Below, in pieces: positions 1-5,996 of a stretch of 10,732 nucleotides of DNA (position 1 is its first letter; each line of letters begins with the position of its first letter). The stretch is from Saprospirales bacterium. GTDB taxonomy: Bacteria > Bacteroidota > Bacteroidia > Chitinophagales > Saprospiraceae. The notes beneath the pieces were generated by a model. That model was not told the DNA's origin. It saw nothing but the letters and a program-made list of their open reading frames with translations, and ran no database searches. Location: the NCBI GenBank assembly GCA_003448025.1, contig DLXL01000626.1:1-10732 (forward strand), in the 5' to 3' direction. Made by a program: the position numbers and the translations under genes.

Positions 1-16
1 CCCCCCCCCTTTTTTT

Positions 17-74
17 AATGCACCGTCTCCCTCCCAGATCTCCCCTCTTACCCAACACGACGCTCTTCCTATCT
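17..74 (+). other. Residual Illumina P5 adapter (assembly artefact)
   Basis: These 58 bases align without gaps to the full 58-base Illumina P5 adapter as I remember it, with about 45 identities. The 3' part is the best: 55-69 (acacgacgctcttcc) is exact, and 70-74 has one mismatch. The mismatches are mostly A-to-C and G-to-T, as expected from low-quality read ends. Positions 1-16 are C and T homopolymers, also artefactual. The real genome sequence starts at about 75, where the downstream protein repeat comes into register. Confidence 0.93.
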
Positions 75-75
75 T

Positions 76-1872
76 TCCCTCACGGTGACTCTCAATGATG
101 TGACGTCTCCTACCATTACCTGCCCGGCCAATACTACCGTTGCAGCCAACGCCAGTTGCCAGGGCGCTGTAGGGAGTTATTCCGCTGCTACGCTGAGCGA
201 CAACTGCAACCCCTCGCCCACGGTGACACAAAGCCCGGCTGCCTCTACGTTGCTTACCGGGCATAATGCCACGCAAACGGTGACCCTCACGGCCAACGAC
301 AACAACGGGAACTCTGCTAACTGCAACTTCACAGTAACACTTAAGGATGTGACCAAGCCGGTCATTACCTGCCCGGCCAATGTTACCATCAACGCTAATG
401 CCAGTTGTCAGGGAACCCTGGCAGCCTATGCTCCCACGACCCTGAGCGACAACTGCAATCCCACACCAACTGTAACGCAGAGTCCTGCAGCCGGGACTTC
501 CATCAGCGGGCACAATGCCGTAAGGACGGTTACCCTAACTGCCACCGATGCGGCGGGCAATACCCAGACCTGTATCCTGACGGTCACCCTAAAAGATGTG
601 ACCCCTCCGGCCATTGTGTGCAAAGCCTACACTGCCAATCTTGATGCAACGGGCAATGTGAGCATCACACCGGCCAATGTGTACCAATCAGGTTCCGACA
701 ACTGCGGCGTGGTGAACCTCGTTTCAGTGGTGGCCAGCAGTTTCAATTGCAGCAACGTGGGGAACAACGTGGTGACGCTAACAGCCAACGATGGCAACGG
801 CAACACTGCCACCTGTAATGCCACCGTTACGGTAAGAGACGTGACGCCTCCGGTGGCCAAATGCCAGAACGTGACGGCAAACATTGGGCCGAGCGGCACG
901 GTTACAGTACCTGCTGCCTCTGTCAACAACGGCTCTACAGACAATTGCGGCTTGACCTTAACGTTGACACCCAATACATTCAACTGTTCGCAGATAGGCG
1001 TACGGCTTGTTACGCTCAAGGCCACCGATCCGGGCGGAAACATGTCTACCTGTACGGCTAAAGTAAACGTGCGGGATATCACAGGCCCAACTGCAAAGTG
1101 TAAAAACCCGACGATTTATCTGGACGACATTGGTCATGCCACGCTCACGGCTGCTCAGGTAAACAACGGCAGCACGGACAACTGCGGTATCACAAGCATG
1201 AGCATTGACTGGACTTCATTCAACTGTTCCGAGCTGGAAGGCTCACCCTGGTCCGTGACCTTGAGCTTGAAGGATGCGAGCGGCAATTCTTCTACCTGCC
1301 TGGGTTATGTGACGGTTAAAGATGCCATAGCTCCCACCGCCGTATGCGAAGATGTTACCGTAACGCTTGGATCGAATGGAAAGGTAACTGTGTATAGCGA
1401 AGATCTGGCCTTCAATAGTACAGATAATTGTGCCGTGTGGTCGTACAGCCCGATTGCCAAGCTATATACCACAGCCAATCTTGGTCCAAACAACCTGACG
1501 ATCACGGTTAAAGACTGGAGCGGGAATGCATCAACCTGTGTTTCGGTAGTGACTGTAATCAGCAACCAAAATGGAGACTACCAGGGTGGAGTTGACGACG
1601 AAGAAGGCAATGTGGATCCATTTGAGTTTGTCTTGTATCCCAATCCAAGCAGCGGCAATGCTATGATGGCCTTCTTGTTACCTGCAGAGCAAACGTTCAC
1701 GGTACGCATTTTCGACGCCACAGGCCGTATTATTTATAGTCATATACAAATGGGCCTTGAAGGAGAAAACTTCATGCCTTTGCGACTGGGAGATCTTACG
1801 CCGGGAGTGTATCTGGTTGATTTTCAATCGGAAAGCTGGAAAACACAAAAGCGGTTGGTACTGCAGCGATAA
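76..1872 (+). CDS. Hyalin-like repeat protein with T9SS sorting domain, 5'-truncated
   Basis: This is the C-terminal part of a large secreted, probably cell-surface protein. No true start is present. The GTG at 85 is an internal Val codon, because the frame is open upstream and its residues (SLTVTL) match the end of a preceding repeat. Six immunoglobulin-like hyalin-type (HYR) repeats of 79-83 residues each begin with D-V/I/A-x-x-P, have a DNC motif, and end with G-N-x-x-x-C followed by a V-T-V or V-T-L strand. After an acidic linker (GVDDEEGNVDP) comes a type A T9SS sorting domain of 83 residues from nt 1621, with YPNPSSG, an RIFDATGRII strand and LTPGVYLV. T9SS cargo crosses the outer membrane and is attached to the surface or released after the sorting domain is removed. 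HYR repeats are usually adhesive or spacer modules, so a role in attachment or matrix is plausible but inferred. Confidence 0.93.
   Translation, partial: SLTVTLNDVTSPTITCPANTTVAANASCQGAVGSYSAATLSDNCNPSPTVTQSPAASTLLTGHNATQTVTLTANDNNGNSANCNFTVTLKDVTKPVITCPANVTINANASCQGTLAAYAPTTLSDNCNPTPTVTQSPAAGTSISGHNAVRTVTLTATDAAGNTQTCILTVTLKDVTPPAIVCKAYTANLDATGNVSITPANVYQSGSDNCGVVNLVSVVASSFNCSNVGNNVVTLTANDGNGNTATCNATVTVRDVTPPVAKCQNVTANIGPSGTVTVPAASVNNGSTDNCGLTLTLTPNTFNCSQIGVRLVTLKATDPGGNMSTCTAKVNVRDITGPTAKCKNPTIYLDDIGHATLTAAQVNNGSTDNCGITSMSIDWTSFNCSELEGSPWSVTLSLKDASGNSSTCLGYVTVKDAIAPTAVCEDVTVTLGSNGKVTVYSEDLAFNSTDNCAVWSYSPIAKLYTTANLGPNNLTITVKDWSGNASTCVSVVTVISNQNGDYQGGVDDEEGNVDPFEFVLYPNPSSGNAMMAFLLPAEQTFTVRIFDATGRIIYSHIQMGLEGENFMPLRLGDLTPGVYLVDFQSESWKTQKRLVLQR
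97..1563 (+). repeat. Six tandem hyalin-like (HYR) repeats in two subtypes
   Basis: The repeat units begin at nt 97, 346, 595, 838, 1075 and 1321, so they are 83, 83, 81, 79 and 82 codons long, with the last ending near 1563. Units 1 and 2 share about two thirds of their residues and have an ASCQG motif plus CNP.PTVTQSPAA. Units 3-6 lack both. Units 3-5 instead have an FNCS motif in the second half. Units 1-5 have four cysteines each, and unit 6 has three. Confidence 0.9.
1621..1869 (+). other. Type A T9SS C-terminal sorting domain
   Basis: The last 83 residues of the hyalin-repeat protein show the family pattern: a YPNP motif, alternating beta strands with FTVRIFDATGRII, an LTPGVYLV strand, and a final KRLVLQR. 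The length is within the usual 70-100 residues. The domain directs export through the T9SS translocon and is normally cleaved by the sortase-like PorU. That step is family knowledge and is not visible here. Confidence 0.92.
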
Positions 1873-1899
1873 GATTATATAAACCAGTGTAAACCATTC

Positions 1900-1946
1900 A
1901 GCCACCTTCCGTCCCGGGTATTCGGGATTGGAAGGTGGCTTATTTA
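1900..1946 (+). terminator. Intrinsic terminator after the hyalin-repeat gene
   Basis: A perfect 11-base stem (agccaccttcc at 1900-1910, ggaaggtggct at 1930-1940) extends inward through tcccg (1912-1916) and cggga (1924-1928). It is followed by the T-rich tract tatttat. It starts 27 bases after the stop codon, which fits rho-independent termination on the + strand. Confidence 0.88.
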
Positions 1947-2171
1947 TTTCGGCCCACAGGGTCTTCCTTCTCCATAATGACGCCATTAATTTTTCTTTAT
2001 CAACCCTTGGGTAGAATGGCCGGGGGAGGATTCCTGAATACTCCCGGTACCGAATCAATAAATATCAGTTGTTATGACGCTCTGTTAGTATTGTTTGCGG
2101 CCAATAAGAAGTCATATTTGTCATTGACCTAGATCATTATTCCGTCCATAATCGACCAGGACATTTGCGCC

Positions 2172-2747
2172 ATGAATATAAAGTGGCGTCATTTCCGGTT
2201 TTTATTCACTGAATTGCAACGGCCGCTCGATTTGGAGATTACCTACGACGAATTGGCTGATTTTGACCTGCGTTTTCGCCTGATACTGCGCAAGCATCTG
2301 GTCATATTAGGTTGGTGGAGTCTGCTCAATATCGGGGGCGGGGTAGTGGCCTTATTTTTTCTGACAGGCACGGTGTACTACTACTTCTGGATGATGGGCA
2401 TGATTTGGGGCCTGATCAATTTTATCATTGTGATGGCCATTCTGGATCATACTTTTTACAGGAAGTTCAGGCGCGGCGCTTTTGAACGTTTTGAGTCGCA
2501 ACGGCATGTAGAAAAGTTAATGTTCCTGAATATCGGGATAGACAGTGCCTATGTGTTCGTAGGACTTTTTTTGCGGGAACATAGCTTTGCCTGTGAGGTG
2601 GAACATGCCACTATGTGGCTGGGTTTTGGGTGGTCGGTGATCATTCAGGGCCTGTTTTTATTGATACAAGACATCATGGTATATCGGTTGCACCGGAAGA
2701 ACTTCCGAAAAGCCCAGCCTTTCCTGGAAAAATTGTTGGGAAATTAG
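2172..2747 (+). CDS. Four-helix inner-membrane protein, unknown function
   Basis: The 191-residue protein has four likely membrane segments at about residues 43-64, 70-92, 116-134 and 147-170, a charged N-terminal region (1-41) and a basic C-terminal tail (HRKNFRKAQ). The stretch GWWSLLNIGGGVVALFF, then an aromatic YYYFWMMGMIWGLINF, recalls small membrane proteins of Bacteroidota known only as conserved hypotheticals. I cannot assign a family firmly. The ATG at 2172 is the only sensible start and has no strong Shine-Dalgarno site, as is normal in this phylum. The strong terminator upstream suggests its own promoter; I found no exact TAnnTTTG box. It has no signal peptide or sorting domain, so it is probably unrelated to the exported proteins around it. 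Confidence 0.8.
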   Translation: MNIKWRHFRFLFTELQRPLDLEITYDELADFDLRFRLILRKHLVILGWWSLLNIGGGVVALFFLTGTVYYYFWMMGMIWGLINFIIVMAILDHTFYRKFRRGAFERFESQRHVEKLMFLNIGIDSAYVFVGLFLREHSFACEVEHATMWLGFGWSVIIQGLFLLIQDIMVYRLHRKNFRKAQPFLEKLLGN

Positions 2748-2845
2748 CGTGTGTCTGAAAAATACTCACCGTGCTGAAAAGCACTCATTTCTGACATCAA
2801 TGGGAACTCCCAATGAATGCAGATAGCAGCTAATAATTTGAATGT

Positions 2846-3133
2846 ATGAATGAGCAGGCAACACCATTTAAAAATTCAAAAAACAGTAAAATTGTGTTTG
2901 TTTTAAGCGTCCTGACCTCTGGATACTGGTGGCTGTCACAAAATATAAATGTCTATAGTTATAAAATAATAGGCGCTATGTATGAATATCTCTGGCTGGG
3001 AGTTTTAGTGTCATTGTTTGTATTGCCCATTATTTCTATTGTTTTACTGATAAAAGAAAAATGGAACATCAGATCCCTTAATATTTATTCTTTTATCATA
3101 GGGGTGGTGACTAACATATATCTACTTTTCTAA
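2846..3133 (+). CDS. Small three-helix membrane protein, unknown function
   Basis: The 95-residue protein starts with a polar, Lys/Asn-rich segment (1-14). Three hydrophobic segments follow at about 15-31, 47-70 and 77-95, and the chain ends almost inside the last one. A loop with KEKWN separates the second and third segments. The codons are visibly richer in A and T than those of the surface-protein genes on either side, which may mean a separate origin. I do not recognise the family, and no neighbour suggests a role. The ATG at 2846 was chosen because an ATG at 2842 leads to a stop after three codons. The composition supports a real gene, but it is short enough to leave doubt. Confidence 0.6.
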   Translation: MNEQATPFKNSKNSKIVFVLSVLTSGYWWLSQNINVYSYKIIGAMYEYLWLGVLVSLFVLPIISIVLLIKEKWNIRSLNIYSFIIGVVTNIYLLF

Positions 3134-3961
3134 GTGCAAAGATCCTGTCGCCCCACCTGGAGGTAAAACCCTATGATTTAACAATCCTAATTGGTTCACC
3201 ACTAGAGCATATCTGAATTAGAGCACATTTAGCCGTCTGGATAACCTATAAGCAATTTAACATTATAACGAAATGCCAGAAATCATAATGCTGTATGATC
3301 GTGATCAATGGTCAGAAAAAATAGGTTTCTATAATTTTAATCGATGAAAATATAGTTCACTTTTTAATTGGTAAGACAAGCTAATTGCTGGACGGAGGGT
3401 GGAATGTAGTTGGCCTTAGTCCGTTTCCTTGATGTTCTTTCCCGGCTGCCCCGACTAAGGGCGCCGCTAAAAAGGTCACTCGGGTGTTGCGTGTGTGGGC
3501 AATAAAATTCTATAATCCGGAGGATATATATGCCCCGTGAAGCACGTAAATAAAACTATAGGGTTCATGTGTGAACGCTTGCGGAGTATCCACCCTCTCA
3601 GATACATGCTCCATTTATTGGCCGCCAGTCTTGCTGGCTCAAATTAGCACAAAACTACCCGGCTTTTGCTGATGCGAAAGTATGAATCAGGAGGTTTGCC
3701 TTTTACCCTGTTTTAAATGTGAGTACTCACTCTTTAACTGATTTTTCTCCCAAAGGGGGAGGAGGCCATGTTTTGGAGTTGAAACATAGATGCGAAAGAT
3801 TGTCGCTTTTCTTCCTGAATCAGCGTGTAACGGAAGGCCTCGCGGGCAGAGGAACCAGCGATGCCAATCAATCTGCTCATAAGGAGCAGGTTGGCAACCA
3901 ACTATCACTACAGCCAACGAAGATCATCTGCTTTTTCATATCATCATTAAAATTTCACATC
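3134..3961. other. Long intergenic region, no convincing gene
   Basis: About 830 bases with only short, unrecognised reading frames. It is A/T-rich up to about 3410 and more mixed afterwards. Features seen are an inverted repeat (ccttagtc 3414-3421, gactaagg 3453-3460) and a strong ribosome-binding-like ggagga before a seven-codon frame (3530-3553). There is also a perfect 12-base palindrome (3719-3730) and a hairpin (ctgctc 3873-3878, gagcag 3884-3889). The promoter of the downstream four-gene run must lie here, but I could not place it. No tRNA was found. Confidence 0.6.
3719..3730. promoter_or_regulatory. Perfect 12-base palindrome, possible operator
   Basis: The sequence gtgagtactcac is identical to its reverse complement. 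It lies 232 bases before the ATG of the first gene in the four-gene run, in the only region that can hold that run's promoter. A dimeric regulator could bind it, but no regulator gene or second copy was seen, so the role is speculative. Confidence 0.25.
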
Positions 3962-5977
3962 ATGAGCAAACTCGAGTTTAAAACATCAACAGATGCGTTG
4001 AAATGCCTGATTGCTTTGGTATTTTTCTCCGGAAATTCATGGTTCCTAAGCGCACAAGTGGGCATCAATACGGATGGCGCCACGCCCCATCCCAGCGCCA
4101 TGCTGGAGGTTAAAAGTAGTAATAAGGGCATATTGATTCCGCGAATGAGCAGTCAGCAACGACTATCCATTCCCGCACCGGCCAATGGCCTGATGGTATA
4201 CGATACCGACTCCAGCTCCCTGGCAGTATTTGTGACCTCGGCATGGGCCTTTATTCGCCCGTATCCACCCTACCCGCCAACTCCGGCAGAGCCACACCGT
4301 ATAGTGGATACAGACCATGATACCTGGGTAGATGTGGAAAAAACTACTGATGACGACATCATACGCTTCGCCATCAAAGGGGGCGAGTATATGGTGTTGC
4401 GCAAAAATGCCAGCGATCATCCGATCCTGGAACTGATCGATACCGGCACCAATACCTTCGTAGGGGAACACGCCGGAGACAGCACAGCCAATGGCAGTGC
4501 CAATACCGCTTTGGGATTCCAGGCATTAAGGAACAATACAGACGGCATTGCCAATACAGCAGCTGGAACCGGGGCTTTATCAACCAACACTCTTGGAAAC
4601 GGCAATGCAGCTTTTGGGGCTGGCGCTCTGTTCAACAATAAAACCGGAAATCAAAACAGCGCAGTGGGCCGCAATGCGATGTATGGCAATACCACCGGAA
4701 CGGCAAACGTGGCTGTGGGCGTAGAAGCTCTGGCGGCCAATACCGATGGCGACAACAATATAGGCATCGGTTTTCAGTCCCTGACTAATAATAAAACGGG
4801 CTTTGGCAACAGCGCCGTAGGCAAAGAAGCCCTCCGCGACAACCTGGATGGCAACAATAATATCGCTCATGGAGGTGCCGCTCTGCTGTATAACGTGAAT
4901 GGCAGCAACAACACGGCTATTGGAGTAGGCACACTGGTGGCCAATAATGCCAGCAATAATTGTGCCGTGGGTGCTTTCAGCATGGAAAACAATACTACAG
5001 GCGTATGGAACACATCACTCGGCACCTCCAGTTTCCAGGAAAATACAACCGGTAGCTACAACACCGCTATCGGGATAGGCGCTTTGAATAAATCGGTATC
5101 CGGGAATTATAACACCGGTATTGGCGTAGGCGCACTCAATAACAACGTAAAGGGATCCTACAACACCGCCCTGGGTTATAATGCAGATGTATCCAACGAT
5201 AGCCTGTTCAACGCTACGGCCATAGGTACCAACTCCTTTGTGGGGAGCAGCAGCAGTATGGTGCTGGGAGGGCTGGGAGTATACGCTGTCAAAGTAGGTA
5301 TAGGTTTAACAACCCCTACGCACTACCTGACGGTGAAATCGCCCAATACGGAAACCATGCGCCTCATCGGTCCTACCGGCGTGAATGGCTACGGCGCGCG
5401 ACTGCACTTCGGCGACGCTGATTTTGCATATATCGACGAACCGACCGACAATCAGTTGCGTATCCAGGCTAATCTGGTGGGTATAGGTCGCATACCGGGT
5501 ACCAACGCACTCGAAGTGGAAGGCAATGCCTCCAAATCTACCGCAGGACCGTTTGTAGCCAACTCGGATGCCCGCCTGAAGAAGAACATCGAGCCCCTTG
5601 ATCCGGAGACGACGCTGGAAAAAATGCTTGCCTTACGGGGTGTTACCTACGAATGGAACGACGACAAGACCGGATCCAAACGGCCTGAGGGCATTCAATA
5701 CGGCTTTACGGCACAAAATATTCAGGACGTATTTCCAACACTGGTAGAAGAAGACAGCAAGGGTTATCTGCAAACGGCTTACAGCACTTACGATGCCATG
5801 ATGGTAGAATCCTTGCGGGCTTTGAACCAAAAGATCAAGGATTTACAGGCAGAAAACGATGCCCTGAAAGCACAGCAGGTACAGATACAAAACGCAAATG
5901 CCCAACTCCGTCAGCAACTGGAGGCGGTGCAAACCTTGGAATCCCGGATACAGGCATTGGAAAAACAGCAACGCTAA
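3962..5977 (+). CDS. YadA-head-repeat fibre protein with S74 self-cleaving chaperone domain
   Basis: This 671-residue exported protein resembles a trimeric fibre. The order is: signal peptide (about 1-31, cut after LSA); the leader QVGINTDGATPHPSAMLEV to residue 90; a Pro-rich hinge (PYPPYPP); and a neck with DTDHDTWVDVE and DDDIIRF. Fifteen 17-residue YadA-type head repeats follow (168-421), then a linking region. Last come a Peptidase_S74 domain from residue 535 (SDARLKKN, YEWND, YGFTAQNIQDVFP) and a coiled coil (about 613-671). In S74 proteins the domain drives trimer folding and then cuts itself off. The Ser and Lys used in phage endosialidase (spaced by five) are present as Ser535 and Lys540. 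The frame is open back to a GTG at 3719, but ATG 3962 is preferred because a signal peptide follows directly. It lacks a T9SS sorting domain, so its route across the outer membrane is unclear. Confidence 0.9.
   Translation: MSKLEFKTSTDALKCLIALVFFSGNSWFLSAQVGINTDGATPHPSAMLEVKSSNKGILIPRMSSQQRLSIPAPANGLMVYDTDSSSLAVFVTSAWAFIRPYPPYPPTPAEPHRIVDTDHDTWVDVEKTTDDDIIRFAIKGGEYMVLRKNASDHPILELIDTGTNTFVGEHAGDSTANGSANTALGFQALRNNTDGIANTAAGTGALSTNTLGNGNAAFGAGALFNNKTGNQNSAVGRNAMYGNTTGTANVAVGVEALAANTDGDNNIGIGFQSLTNNKTGFGNSAVGKEALRDNLDGNNNIAHGGAALLYNVNGSNNTAIGVGTLVANNASNNCAVGAFSMENNTTGVWNTSLGTSSFQENTTGSYNTAIGIGALNKSVSGNYNTGIGVGALNNNVKGSYNTALGYNADVSNDSLFNATAIGTNSFVGSSSSMVLGGLGVYAVKVGIGLTTPTHYLTVKSPNTETMRLIGPTGVNGYGARLHFGDADFAYIDEPTDNQLRIQANLVGIGRIPGTNALEVEGNASKSTAGPFVANSDARLKKNIEPLDPETTLEKMLALRGVTYEWNDDKTGSKRPEGIQYGFTAQNIQDVFPTLVEEDSKGYLQTAYSTYDAMMVESLRALNQKIKDLQAENDALKAQQVQIQNANAQLRQQLEAVQTLESRIQALEKQQR
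4055..4231 (+). repeat. Shared leader module, copy 1
   Basis: This encodes residues 32-90 of the fibre protein, just after the signal peptide. It matches residues 26-84 of the next gene (6072-6248) at 37 of 59 positions without gaps. The core at 4076-4110 differs from 6093-6127 at 3 of 35 bases, all silent third positions. The pattern GIN..GA.P..SAMLEV....KG.L.PRM.......I..PA.GL.V.DTD is common at the start of Bacteroidota surface proteins. Its role is unknown to me. Confidence 0.85.
4463..5224 (+). repeat. Fifteen 51-base repeats (17 residues) of YadA-head type
   Basis: Each unit fits G-x-x-A-L-x-x-N-t-t-G-x-x-N-T-A-[IV], as in GVGALNNNVKGSYNTAL. Fourteen units are exactly 17 residues and the tenth is 16. 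A partial sixteenth starts at 5225. The N-T-A-I-G pattern matches the left-handed beta-roll of YadA-like trimeric adhesin heads, where shorter repeats of about 14 residues are usual. The DNA copies differ, so this is an old array. Confidence 0.88.
5564..5830 (+). other. Peptidase_S74 intramolecular chaperone domain
   Basis: The domain starts at Ser535 in NSDARLKKNIEPL and continues through LALRGVTYEWN, YGFTAQNIQDVFP and the MMVESLRALN helix. Cleavage in known members falls at the Ser of SDxRxK, here nt 5564-5566. It would release a C-terminal piece of about 136 residues, including the coiled coil, after trimer assembly. This follows the endosialidase and tail-spike precedent and is not shown for this protein. 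Confidence 0.85.
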
Positions 5978-5996
5978 CCCTTCAGTTTCTTCAAAA

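Noticed and set aside
85..87. GTG as the start codon of the hyalin-repeat gene
   Set aside because: It is an internal Val codon in the end of a repeat (SLTVTL). The frame is open upstream and only the adapter interrupts it.
1678..2058. A 126-residue antisense frame over the sorting domain and terminator
   Set aside because: It runs through a clear T9SS domain and a terminator stem on the + strand and has no recognisable motif.
2060..2171. Candidate TAnnTTTG promoter box before the four-helix gene (tattgtttg)
   Set aside because: The spacing between TA and TTTG is wrong by one base and no -33 box stands at the right distance.
3273..3347. A 24-residue frame (MPEIIMLYDRDQW...)
   Set aside because: It is too short, has no ribosome binding site or recognisable pattern, and is in A/T-rich DNA where such frames arise by chance.
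3719..3961. An 81-residue N-terminal extension of the fibre protein from GTG 3719
   Set aside because: A good signal peptide begins at ATG 3962, and the extension has no protein-like pattern and would bury that signal.
4463..5224. The 51-base repeats as a CRISPR array
   Set aside because: There is no alternation of constant repeats and spacers. The repeats are coding, in frame and diverged.
3962..5977. A prophage tail-fibre locus
   Set aside because: The S74 domain suggests it, but no phage structural, lysis or integrase genes are nearby and the protein has a signal peptide and Bacteroidota leader.
5898..5996. A 33-residue extension of the propeller protein overlapping the previous gene
   Set aside because: It overlaps the coiled coil of the fibre gene, and ATG 5997 gives the signal peptide directly.
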